A stretch of DNA of 64,000 bases from Castor canadensis (Eukaryota > Chordata > Mammalia > Rodentia > Castoridae): assembly GCF_047511655.1 (NCBI RefSeq), contig NC_133394.1, positions 111,188,343 through 111,252,342 on the forward strand, read 5' to 3'. Shown piece after piece: positions 11,817 to 22,377 of the stretch. The notes beneath the pieces were generated by a model. The model was not told the origin of the DNA, ran no database searches, and saw nothing but the letters and a program-made list of their open reading frames with translations. A program made the translations under genes and the position numbers. Each line of letters begins with the position of its first letter. Positions within the stretch are counted from its first letter, which is position 1.

Positions 11817-12158
11817 TGAGGCAGGGTAGAAGTAGGAAGTTTGGGGTTCATGTAGGTTACCTGGGGATGGCCCAGACCACCAGAACCTGGCTGGGAACCA
11901 CCCATGCCCCTCCCCACTGGTTCATTATTGGATGGGTTTCTCCTGGGTCTGCCCTCCCCTTGGGGTAGTGTAGGTTTTAAAAACACCTGAAAAAGAAAAA
12001 GCACACACTCTCTGCTGGCGGGCCCCACCATGCTCCCTTTGCATTTCCTTTCCTAACTTCTAATAAACCCCATTTATACCCACGCATTCTGCTTGGATTC
12101 TTCCACGAGGGAACACAAGGACCAAGGTCTTCTGAAAGCACCGTTTTTGCCCTCAACG
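11817..12158 (+). repeat. ERV-A 5' LTR
   Basis: 342 bp, TG start and a CG (mutated CA) end. TTTTAAAAACACC is a TATA-like site and CTAATAAACCCC the polyadenylation signal. It aligns with 36819-37153 along its whole length, with many differences, so the provirus is old. Confidence 0.85.
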
Positions 12159-12160
12159 TT

Positions 12161-12179
12161 TGGCGACGCCAGCCAGGAG
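12161..12179 (+). promoter_or_regulatory. ERV-A primer-binding site, tRNA-Arg type
   Basis: TGGCGACGCCAGCCAGGAG begins two or so bases after the LTR. From recall, the complement of a tRNA-Arg 3' end reads TGGCGAGCCAGCCAGGAG; the site here differs by one inserted base. The tRNA match is from memory and needs checking. Confidence 0.6.
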
Positions 12180-13271
12180 ACTCAGGGTGAGGTCCACTTT
12201 AGAGGCTCGCTTTCATTCTTTTCACATTTTTCCTTCTGCACTGCCAAGGGAATGGGCTGAGCTCCGTCCTCAGGGAAAGTAGCTGGGAAATGCTGGGTCA
12301 GGCTGCATAGGAGTGGCAGTGTATCTGATGTGCGCTCCGCCCCCGCCCCCCCAGCTTGGGCTCACAGAGAATGGGCGGGCCAGGCCGCCTTAAACTGCAA
12401 CATGCTTTCCCTTCTTCCTCCCTAAGCCTTACCCCCTTCCTCTGGGGATAATAGCTGCTCTGTGGGAGATCATACTCTAAGGGCTCCAGCCACCACGTGA
12501 CCCGGTACAACCAGGAATGCCTGATTGTACAATCAGAAAGGCTCGGTTTCTTGCCCCCTCCCCTTCTCTTGTTTTCCTTCTCTCTCCCGACCAGCGGTTT
12601 TAGCAAATGGGAAGCATTTACTCCTCACCGCGGGCAGGGGAGGGGCACGAACCAATGCACTTCTCAGCTGGCCTGTGCTCGGCCTCACCTTGCCAGCGGC
12701 GCGTTAGACTGCACAGGGATCGTGACCGGGAACGTGCCCAGGGAGGTGGCCTGTGCGCTGCGGCAGCTCCTGTGCACACAGGAGAATCCAGCTGCAAGAG
12801 GGGCACAAAGCACCACGCTCCACTTCCACCAGTGGGAAGGCCAGGGAGGCTTGAGGCACTGGGGGCCAGACAGGGGCAAGGCTGGCAGCCCACCGGACCA
12901 CGCATGCTCTCCCCAGACCCATGGCAATAAAAGCCGCCTGAGGAAGCTGCACGCCCCCAAACCTGGTTCCTGCTGTAATTGATGAAAACTTTAATGGGTT
13001 TGGGTCTTTTGTTTTGCTAATGTAGGTTACTGCTGGCTTTCAGGTGATGACTAACTTTAAAACTTCCTGCAATAGCCTCTGGGCTCTGGCTGTCTGATGT
13101 TAAAAGGTGATCGATAGAGTTTAAAAAAAAAAAAGTTACTTTTAAGAAGGGACAAAATCTCAATGTTCAAAAGGTAACAAAGTGTAACTGACTGTATTTT
13201 AAAAGGTTATCTAAATTTCCTAAAATCAAAATTTAGTAAACTAACTTAAAGGTAGCATCTAATTCTATCTT
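12180..13271 (+). other. ERV-A 5' interior, unreadable
   Basis: A GC-rich block (about 12300-12975) holds overlapping open frames on both strands (up to 161 codons at 12497-12982) with no recognisable retroviral motif, and ends with ATGGCAATAAAAGCC, like an LTR polyadenylation site. After it the sequence becomes A/T-rich. The GC block could be a further embedded LTR or leader. Confidence 0.35.
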
Positions 13272-13288
13272 AAAGATATTCTGTTCTT

Positions 13289-13471
13289 CAAACTGAAAAA
13301 GAATATGAAAACAATTCCATTTACAATAGCCTCAAAAAAAATGAAATACCTAGGTGTAAACCTAACAAAAGATGTGAAAGACCTCTACAAGGAAAACTAT
13401 ACACTTCTGAAGAAAGAGATTGAGGAAGACTATAGAAAGTGGAGAGATCTCCCATGCTCATGGATTGGTAG
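13289..13471 (+). pseudogene. L1-x ORF2 fragment
   Basis: About 60 codons of ORF2 C-terminal to the reverse-transcriptase core ([19 protein letters not shown] within). It stops abruptly at GGTAG, where the ERV-B LTR begins with TGTTAG. Confidence 0.85.
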
Positions 13472-13935
13472 TGTTAGGGTACCTTTGAGGTTTGCAGCCC
13501 ACTCAGCCTGAAACCGGCCATGACTAACATGACCCAAGTCGCCACTTACTGGTGGGAGGTGGGACAGTTTCTGGGAACAGGGACTGTTTCTGGTTAATCT
13601 TGCTAAACGGTATGTGAGTCAATGAGTTAAGACACCTGGTGTTTATCAAGTTCCTGATAAATAATCTTCAAGTAATCTTGCCCCACCACCAGGATGTGGA
13701 TGATATCAGAAATATGTGACCCCAGGGGCCATAAAAATTGCTGTGTGACCATACCTAATGTTTAAAAAATTATAAAAGCAGCCTGAACTTTGCATTCAGG
13801 GTCCTCATTGAAACCCGCTGCATTGGGCAGATACCCGGACCCCAGCTGGCTGGAAATATAAACCTTGCTTTGTGGCTTACATTATCGTGAGTGTCTTTTG
13901 TTCCTCTGAGGGGTGGTCGACCTCGGACCCCAACA
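13472..13935 (+). repeat. ERV-B 5' LTR
   Basis: TGTTAGGG start and CCCCAACA end. A TATA-like AATTATAAAAGCAGCC sits at about 13770; the R/U5 part contains AATATAAACCTTGCTTTG in place of a strict AATAAA. Layout is typical of murine-leukaemia-type LTRs. Confidence 0.85.
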
Positions 13936-13937
13936 TC

Positions 13938-13955
13938 TGGAGGTCCCACCAAGAT
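13938..13955 (+). promoter_or_regulatory. ERV-B primer-binding site, tRNA-Gln type
   Basis: TGGAGGTCCCACCAAGAT, two bases after the LTR end. It differs at one position from the tRNA-Gln site I recall for GLN-type rodent ERVs (TGGAGGTCCCACCGAGAT). Confidence 0.7.
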
Positions 13956-14368
13956 ATCGGCCCCTCCCTGAGAGGAACAAACGGCCTCCAATATCGAGGT
14001 TTAGTTGAGAAAGACCGCGGAAGGAGGATTGGCCACCTCCGTTTGGAGGGACTTAGAGTCCCCATCTGAATTTGGTTGAGAATTCTCATTGAGTGGAAGG
14101 AAGGGGTTACAGCCCTGCAGGCTCCACTATTGGAAGTCGTGGGAGACATCCCTGACGGTCAGGAACCGCGCCGACGTCCTCAGTGGACGCCATTTGGGTG
14201 GTCTTTGGGTAAGGATCCTGAGTCTGGTGTGAATGGAATTACACCTGTGAGAGTAGTCTGGTTGGCTGGCCGGTACTTGTGTATGTTGGAGAGTCCTGTG
14301 CGAATTTGTCTGCTGGAATTGTCTCTCTTGTTCTTTGTTGTCTCCTCTGTCCCTCTCTCCTGATCATC

Positions 14369-15625
14369 ATGGGACAGGCTCAGGTAACTCCTAGACCCTT
14401 CTTCTGAGTCATTTTTCAGAAATCTGCACTAAGGGACACAATTATGGCGTGGAAATTAAGAAAAGTAAGTTTAATACCCTTTGTTCAGCGGAATGGCCAA
14501 CCTTTAATGTAGGCTGGCCTCCTCAAGGTACCTTCTCCTTGGACACAATTAAGAAAGGTCCAAGACGTCATTAATAGACCCGGTCTTCACAGCCACCCTG
14601 ATCAATATCCCTATATCCTTATGTGGCAGACTTTGGTAGAGGACCCTCCTTCCTGGCTGCAGCCATTTATCCATGAGTCACCTGCAGACTGGCCTACGAT
14701 ACTGGCCGTGTCGGGGAACACCCCCATTCCCATTACTTCCCCTAAAAAGCCTATTCTACAGGAAGAACCGATTCTCCATCTGTCCTTGATAGACTTAGAT
14801 TTTGAAGTAAATCCCCTGCCATATGCCACTGCCGCGCAGCTCAAGTCAGAGGCAGCTGGCCCCCCTGAGCCTCCCCACTCGTCAGCCTCCCCATCTGCAC
14901 CCCCAGTCTCTGGACCAGCGAGGGGACTCAGGCCCCATAGGCAATGAGAGGAAACCCCAGAGGAGGAGCCCTCCTCCATTTCCACCAGGGCCCCCATCCT
15001 CCCGGTGCGGGCCCTGGGTGGTGCTGGTCCCGATGGGGGACACACCTATTGGTATTGGCCTTTTTCAAGTAGTGACCTGTACAACTGGAAAGCCCAGAAT
15101 CCTCCTTTTTCTGAGGACCCTAGAGGCCTGACTGATCTGTTTGAGTCATACTCACAGTCCCACATGGGATGACTGTCAGCAGCTCCTTAAGACTCTATTC
15201 ACCACCGAGAAATGGGAGCGGATTCTCACTGAAGCCAGAAAGAATGTCCCTGGCGACAATGGACGACCAACCACCCTGCCGAACCTGATTGATGATTGTT
15301 TTCCTTTGAACAGACCCTACTGGGACTATGGGGACACAGAAGGTAGGGAGCGTCTCCAGGTCTACCGCCAGACTCTTATGACAGGCCTCCGGGCAGCAGC
15401 TCGCCGTCCTACCAATTTGGCTAAGGTAAAGCAATAATGCAGGGGAAAAATGAAAGCCCGGCCGCATTCCTTGAGCGTCTTTACGATGCATACAGACAGT
15501 ATACCCCCCTAGACCCACTAGCAGAGGTGAATCAGTCAGCCATGATAATGTCCTTCATAAATCAGGCTGCCCCAGATATCAGGAAGAAACTATATAAGCA
15601 GGAAGGACTTGGGGAAATGACTATA
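14369..15625 (+). pseudogene. ERV-B gag remnant (matrix, p12-like, capsid)
   Basis: The start codon lies in a good context and the product begins MGQAQVTP, the myristoylation-type gammaretroviral Gag start. A stop follows after 12 codons and the frame changes several times. A proline-rich p12-like stretch lies at about 14850-14940. The capsid part is clearest: [20 protein letters not shown] at about 15166, and a major homology region (QGKNESPAAFLERL) at about 15440 after an in-frame stop. The capsid sequence ends near 15620; nucleocapsid is absent. It is not functional. Confidence 0.85.
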
Positions 15626-15686
15626 ATATTACGGCCCTGCTGTTCCGCTTGGAACACTCCACTCCTCCCCATTAAGAAACCAGGGG
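15626..15686 (+). pseudogene. ERV-B reverse-transcriptase scrap
   Basis: Right after the capsid, SAWNTPLLPIKKPG is readable, the conserved start of the RT fingers region in gammaretroviruses. Nucleocapsid, protease and the first part of RT are missing, so an internal deletion joins gag to pol. L1-1 starts immediately after this motif. Confidence 0.8.
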
Positions 15687-16505
15687 AGAATTCAGGATGG
15701 CGGCTAGAGGTAGGAAGCAGAAAGCGACCCTCCTATAGTGAAATCTTGGAGAGACGCTGGAGACACACTTTGCAGGCATAATCACTGAGAAAAGGCATAA
15801 CTTTGACCCCTCCACATCTCCAGCCGGTGCAGAGAATCTCCACTTCACGTTAAACTGAGAACCGAGGAGGGCCCCCGGGGCCACCAGTAGCCAGCGCCCA
15901 TACGGCTTGGGAAGACGTGGACCAGGTGAGCTTCGCGGTACCGCGGTACCCCCACAGACAAGCCTGGGCCAGAGCAGCATAGCCCCCTGGACAGACTGAC
16001 CTCCACCCGGGCAAAAAGAGAAACTGAGTAATAAGCAATAAGAACAGTTAAGACATGCTGGAAAGAGGGTGGGGCGCCCTGAGCGCTGAAGATTGGGGGA
16101 AGGGAATCCTTCCCGGGACTGTAAATAAACAAGCCGGGGGGCCGGAGAGGCTCTGGCGGGAGCGGGGCGCGCGCCCAGCAACCAGGAGCAGGGAAGCTTG
16201 TGAGAGTGGAGGAGGGAGGAAAACTCCACAGGAGAGGAGGAAAGACGAACTTCCCACGTAAACTGTAAATAAACATGGCGGCCAGCAGGAGCAGCAGCAC
16301 CACCCAGTAAGCAGGAGCAGGAAAGCTTCTGAAAGTGGCAGTGGGAGGAAAACTTCAGAGGAGAGGCGGGAAGACCCACCTCCCACAAGAACTGTAAATA
16401 AACATGCAGGCCTGACAATGCGGGGGCAGTGTCACCTTTCCCAGTGCTTGGAAAGGGGAAAGCCTGTAGCAGAGGCTCCCGCACAGGAGAACTCTGAGCA
16501 AACAA
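15672..16505 (-). other. Long antisense open frame in the L1-1 5' UTR
   Basis: 277 codons without a stop on the minus strand, reading out of the L1 into ERV-B. The product is rich in Pro, Ser, Leu and Cys and contains internal repeats that mirror the tandem duplication. I recognise no domain. Primate L1s have a much shorter antisense ORF0; a relation is speculative. In L1-2 the same strand is broken into smaller frames. Confidence 0.3.
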
Positions 16506-16747
16506 AGCCTGTGCAACCAGGTGAGTGCTAGCTCACCCCAGAGATCTGCATAAATAACACCACTAGCTACAGGCTGAGAGCAGCAGGCAGGCAAGCCACA
16601 GTTGCAGATACCACTCTCAGAACTGTCTCCAGACGCTTTTTTTTCTTTTTCTCCCTACCTTTGATGAGAGAACAACCGAATTACACCTGCAAGCAGAAAA
16701 ACTTACTGAAACTGTATTGCATTTGAACTTGGGACACTTGGTGGGGC

Positions 16748-16796
<49 letters not shown>

Positions 16797-17309
16797 TTTT
16801 GTTCTACTTTATGCATCCCCTTCGATGAGACAACTACAGAACAACATCTGAGGCACCAACTCCAGGACTGGAGATTGAGACGGACACCCAAATTATTAAG
16901 ACTGAAACTGCACTGCATATAAACTTGGAAGTTTTTTGGGTTTTTTTTTTTTTAATTTTCTATTTTCCATTTTATTTTAATTCATTTTTTATATAGATAT
17001 TTCTTTCATTTACTTATTTTTTATTTTTTTTATCTTTGATTTTCAATCCTCTCTCTGTCTGTCTAATGTCTGTTCAGCTTACTGTCGATTAGTACACTAA
17101 CATTCCCTGTTTATACCTTTGAAACTCTCTTGTCTGATACCTTGTTCTGCTTTCTCCCTCTAGTCTGTATATTTCTTTTCCCCTTTTCTTTAACTTCTTG
17201 CTTTCCATCTCAGCTCACCCTTCCATTCTAAATATTACCATTGTTATTATTACAAGCTAGAAAATACTTAATTGGACACAGTACAGGGACAGTAACAACA
17301 CCAAGGACA
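15687..17309 (+). promoter_or_regulatory. L1-1 5' UTR/promoter
   Basis: It opens with a YY1-type motif (AGGATGGCGGC, 15694-15704), as in other mammalian L1 5' UTRs. A CpG-rich part runs to about 16450, with a tandem duplication of about 129 bp (16177-16285 and 16306-16412), each copy ending in CTGTAAATAAACA; a third CTGTAAATAAACA lies at about 16118. A (TG)n run sits at 16750-16794. The last 350 bp are T-rich. Confidence 0.75.
16750..16794 (+). repeat. (TG)n microsatellite
   Basis: About 22 units within the L1-1 5' UTR. The matching place in L1-2 (about 55355-55390) is a T/G-rich stretch without a regular repeat. Confidence 0.95.
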
Positions 17310-18512
17310 ATGACGGGAAGACAGAAAAAACAGGGAAACCAGTTTCCCCACAGCAAAAAATTAGTACAGGAACCAGAGGGGAATGAAGAGAACAGAAACT
17401 CAGATCCAGACTCCAACAAAATGAAGATAAACTATGCCAAAGGACCCAATGAAGCCCACAAGAATAATTTAAAAGAAGACATACTACAAGTACTCAATGA
17501 GAATTTTATAGAGATGATACTGGATAGGGTCAACCAAAATGTACAGGAGACACTCAAGAAATTCCAAGACAATAAAAATAGAGAATTTGAAAAAGCAAAA
17601 GAAGAAATAAAGGAAACCATAGAAGCACTGTATAAACACCAAAGTGAAACAGAGAACACAATGAATAAACGGATAAATGAACTCAGGACAAAAACAGACA
17701 ACATTAAAGAAGAAAACTGCCAGGATATGGAAAACCTCAGAAAAAAGAACGAAACAGAACTGCAAAAGAAAACGGAAGGCCAATCCAGCAGAATAGAACA
17801 AACAGAAGACAGAATCTCAGAACTTGAAGATGAAATGGTAATTAAAGGAAAAACTGAAGAACTATTAATTAAACAACTCAAGACCTGTGAAAAGAAAATG
17901 AAAGAACTCACCGACTCCATCAAAAGACCAAACTTGAGAATCATGGGCATCAAAGAAGGAGAAGAGGTGCAAGCAAAGGGAATGCGTAATATATTCAACA
18001 AAATAATAACGGAAAATTTCCCAAATCTAGAGAAAGATATTCCCATACAGATGCAAGAGGCCTCCAGGACACCAAACAGACCAGATCAAAATAGAACTAC
18101 TCCATGACATATCATCATTAAAACAACAAGTTCAGAAACTAAGGAAAGAATATTGAAGGCTGTAAGAGAGAAAAAACAAGTAACATACAAAGGTAAACCC
18201 ATCAAAATCACAGCAGACTTCTCAACAGAAACATTAAAAGCAAGAAGAGCGTGGGGTGAGATCTTCCGGGCACTGAATGAAAATAACTTCAACCCCAGGA
18301 TACTCTACCCAGCAAAGCTATCATTCAAAATAGATGGAGCAATAAAAGTCTTCCATGATAAGCAGAAACTAAAACAATATGTGACCACAAAGCCACCATT
18401 ACAAAAGATTCTGCAAGGGATCCTGCACACAGAAAGTGACATCCAACTTAACCATGAAAAGGCAGGCAGCACCAAACCACAGGATAAGAAAAAGCAAGAC
18501 AGTAGAGAGTAA
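17310..18512 (+). pseudogene. L1-1 ORF1 (one premature stop)
   Basis: About 400 codons, usual for L1 ORF1p, the RNA-binding chaperone that forms trimers on L1 RNA. It starts MTGRQKKQGNQFPHSKK; the upstream in-frame codons from 17241 are UTR. Residues of about 80-190 form a long charged coiled coil (E/K/N-rich heptads), then an RRM-like part (RPNLRIMGIKEGEE) and the C-terminal domain (ITADFSTETLKARRAW, PRILYPAKLSF). The only break is TGA at 18105-18107, where L1-2 has CGA, a typical CpG decay. The frame continues afterwards without a shift to the stop at 18512. Confidence 0.9.
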
Positions 18513-18562
18513 CATCAAGTTAGGTACACACAATCAAACCTTCAAACAACTAAGACAACTAA

Positions 18563-21500
18563 ATGGCAGGAATCACCACATACCTATCAGTACTAACGCT
18601 TAATGTTAATGGACTTAATTCACCCATCAAAAGACACCGTTTGACAAAATGGATTAAAAAAGAAGATCCAACAATTTCTTGCTTACAGGAGACTCATCTC
18701 ACTGACAGAAATAAGCATAGGCTTAGGATGAAAGGCTGGAAGAAGATTTACCAAGCCAATGGCCCCCGAAAACAGGCAGGAGTAGCAATACTTATCTCTG
18801 ACAAAGTAGACTTCAAACCTACATTGATCAAACGAGATAAAGAAGGACATTCCATACTAATAAAAGGGGAAATAGACCAAAAGGAAATAATAATCATCAA
18901 TCTGTATGCACCCAATGTCAATGCACCCAATTTCATCAAACATACCCTGAAAGACCTAAAAGCATATATAAACGCCAACACAGTGGTTGTGGGAGACTTT
19001 AACACCCCATTATCATCAATAGATAGGTCATCCAAACAAAAAATCAATAAAGAAATCCAAGATCTAAAATATGCAATAGATCAAATGGACCTAGTAGATG
19101 TCTACAGAACATTTCATCCACCCTCTACACAATATACATTCTTCTCAGCAGCCCATGGAACCTTCTCCAAAATAGATCATATCCTAGGGCACAAAGCAAG
19201 TCTCAGCAAATATAATAGAAATAATACCATGCATACTATCTGACCACAATGCAGTAAAAGTAGAACTCAACAACAAAAGTAAAGACAAAAAACATGCAAA
19301 CAGCTGGAAACTAAATAACTCATTACTTAATGAAGAATGGGTCATTGATGAAATAAAAGAGGAAACTAAAAAGTTCCTGGAAGTCAATGAAAATGAAAAC
19401 ACAACCTACCGGAACCTATGGGACACAGCTAAGGCAGTCTTGAGAGGAAAGTTTATAGCCATGAGTGCATATATTAAAAAGACTGAAAGATTCCAAATCA
19501 ATGACCTAATGATACATCTCAAACTCCTAGAAAAACAAGAACAAGCAAATCCCAAAACAAATAGAAGGAGAGAAATAATAAAAATAAGAGCTGAAATCAA
19601 TGAAATAGAAACCAAAAAAACCATACAAAGAATTAATGAAACAAAAAGTTGGTTCTTTGAAAAAATAAACAAGATCAATAGACCTCTGGCAAACCTGACT
19701 AAAATGAGGAGAGAAAAAACCCAAATTAGTAGAATCAGGAATGCAAAAGGGGAGATAACAACAAACACCATGGAAGTCCAGGAAATCATCAGAGACTACT
19801 TTGAGAACCTATATTCAAATAAATTTGAAAATCTAAAAGAAATGGACAGATTTCTAGATACATATGATCATCCAAAACTGAACCAAGAGGAAATTAATCA
19901 CCTGAATAGACCTATAACACAAAATGAAATTGAAGCAGCAATCAAGAGTCTCCCCAAAAAGAAAAGTCCAGGACCTGATGGATTCTCTGCTGAATTCTAT
20001 CAGACCTTTAAAGAAGAACTGATACCAACCCTCCTTAAACTGTTCCATGAAATAGAAAGGGAAGGAAAACTGCCAAACACATTTTATGAAGCCAGTATTA
20101 CACTTATCCCAAAACCAGGCAAAGACACCTCCAAAAAGGAGAACTATAGGCCAGTCTCCTTAATGAACATTGATGCAAAAATCCTCAAAAAAATAATGGC
20201 AAATCGAATTCAGCAACACATCAAAAAGATTATTCACCACGACCAGGTAGGCTTCATCCCAGGGATGCAGGGGTGGTTCAACATACAAAAATCAATAAAC
20301 GTAATAAACCACATTAACAGAAGCAAAGACAAAAACCACTTGATCATCTCAATAGATGCAGAAAAAGCCTTTGATAAGATCCAACATCATTTCATGATAA
20401 AAGCTCTAAGAAAACTAGGAATAGAAGGAAAGTTCCTCAACATTATAAAAGCTATATATGACAAACCTACAGCCAGCATTATACTTAATGGGGAAAAACT
20501 GAAAACATTCCCTCTAAAATCAGGAACCAGACAAGGATGCCCACTATCTCCACTCCTATTCAACATAGTACTAGAATTCCTAGCCAGAGCAATTAGGCAA
20601 GAAGAAGGAATAAAAGGAATACAAATAGGTAAAGAAACTGTCAAAATATCCCTATTTGCAGATGACATGATCCTATACCTTAAAGACCCAAAAAACTCTA
20701 CTCAGAAGCTTCTAGACATCATCAATAGCTATAGCAAGGTAGCAGGATATAAAATCAACATAGAAAAATCATTAGCATTTCTATACACTAACAATGAGCA
20801 AACGGAAAAAGAATGTATGAAAACAATTCCATTTACAATAGCCTCAAACAAAATCAAATACCTAGGTGTAAACCTAACAAAAGATGTGAAAGACCTCTAC
20901 AAGGAAAACTATACACTTCTGAAGAAAGAGATTGAGGAAGACTATAGAAAGTGGAGAGATCTCCCATGCTCATGGATTGGTAGAATCAACATAGTAAAAA
21001 TGTCGATACTCCAAAAAAGTAATCTACATGTTTAATGCAATTCCCATCAAAATTCCAATGACATTCATTAAAGAGATTGAAAAATCTACTGTTAAATTTA
21101 TATGGAAACACAAGAGGCCACGAATAGCCAAGGCAATACTCAGTCAAAAGAACAATGCAGGAGGTATCACAATACCTGACTTCAAACTATATTACAAAGC
21201 AACAACAATAAAAACAGCATGGTACTGGCACAAAAACAGACATGAAGACCAGTGGAACAGAATAGAGGACCCATATATGAAGCCACACAACTATAAGCAA
21301 CTTATCTTTGACAAAGGAGCTAAAAATATATGATGGAGAAATAGCAGCCTCTTCAACAAAAACTGCTGGGAAAACTGGTTAGCAGTCTGCAAAAAACTGA
21401 AACTAGATCCATGTATATCACCCTATACCAAGATTAACTCAAAATGGATCAAGGATCTTAATATCAGACCACAAACTCTTAAGTTGATACAAGAAAGAGT

Positions 21501-22377
21501 AGGAACTACTCTGGAGTTAGTAGGTATAGGTAAGAACTTTCTCAATGAAACCCCAGCAGCACAGCAACTAAGAGATAGCATGGATAAATGGGACCTCATA
21601 AAACTAAAAAGCTTCTGTTCATCAAAAGAAATGGTCTCTAAACTGAAGAGAACACCCACAGAGTGGGAGAAAATATTTGCCAACTATACATCAGACAAAG
21701 GACTGATAACCAGAATATACAGGGAACTTAAAAAACTAAATTCTCCCAAAACTAATGAACCAATAAAGAAATGGGCATGTGAACTAAACAGAACTTTCTC
21801 AAAAGAAGAAATTCAAATGGCCAGAAAACACATGAAAAAATGCTCACCATCTCTAGCAATAAAGGAAATGCAAATTAAAACCACACTAAGATTCCACCTC
21901 ACCCCTGTTAGAATAGCCATCATTAGCAACACCACCACCAACAGGTGTTGGCGAGGATGCGGGGAAAAAGGAACCCTCTTACACTGTTGGTGGGAATGTA
22001 GACTAGTACAACCACTCTGGAAAAAAATTTGGAGGCTACTTAAAAAACTGGACATCGATCTAACATTTGATCCAGCAATACCACTCTTGGGGATATACCC
22101 AAAAGACTGTTACTCCAGAGGCACCTGCACATCCATGTTTATTGCGGCACTATTCACAATAGCCAAGTTATGGAAACAGCCAAGATGCCCCAGCACTGAC
22201 GAATGGATCAAGAAAATGTGGTATCTATACACAATGGAATTTTATGCAGCCATGAAGAAGAACGAAATGTTATCATTTGCTGGTAAATGGATGGAATTGG
22301 AGAACATCATTCTGAGTGAGGTTAGCCTGGCCCAAAAGACCAAAAATCGTATGTTCTCCCTCATATGTGGACATTAG
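18563..22377 (+). pseudogene. L1-1 ORF2 (endonuclease/reverse transcriptase; three lesions)
   Basis: About 1270 codons, usual length. It encodes the protein that nicks target DNA and reverse-transcribes L1 RNA in place. The N-terminal endonuclease shows NVNGLNSPIKRHRL, CLQETHL and VVGDFNTPLSSIDR. The RT shows [33 protein letters not shown] and the catalytic FADD at 20655-20666. The C-terminus carries the Cys-rich motif ([15 protein letters not shown]). Breaks: a 5-bp loss at about 19210-19220 relative to L1-2, a one-base gain in an A-run at about 21011-21016, and TGA at 21331-21333 where L1-2 has CGA. It is not functional as it stands. Confidence 0.9.

Larger units (their letters stand above)
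13472..15686 (+). mobile_element. ERV-B: gammaretrovirus-like provirus, 5' part only
   Basis: It consists of a 464-bp LTR, a primer-binding site, a gag-like region and a short reverse-transcriptase scrap, cut by L1-1 at about 15686. It inserted in L1-x after GTAG (13468-13471), the presumed 4-bp target site. No second LTR and no remaining pol or env are in the window, apart from the unrelated ERV-C. The missing half is explained under findings. Confidence 0.85.

Noticed and set aside
12497-12982. 161-codon plus-strand open frame as a gene
   Set aside because: It lies in a GC-rich, stop-poor block inside ERV-A, overlaps equally long frames on other strands, and shows no domain, splice context or repeat signature.
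13289-13471. Small host gene with the peptide [19 protein letters not shown]
   Set aside because: It matches L1 ORF2 at 20830-20983 nearly base for base and runs into an LTR.
16750-16794. TG repeat as a CRISPR-like or regulatory array
   Set aside because: Plain dinucleotide microsatellite in a transposon 5' UTR; no spacers.
17432-18046. 204-codon minus-strand open frame opposite L1-1 ORF1
   Set aside because: It is the shadow of an A-rich coding strand; its Phe/Ser/Leu-rich composition follows from that.
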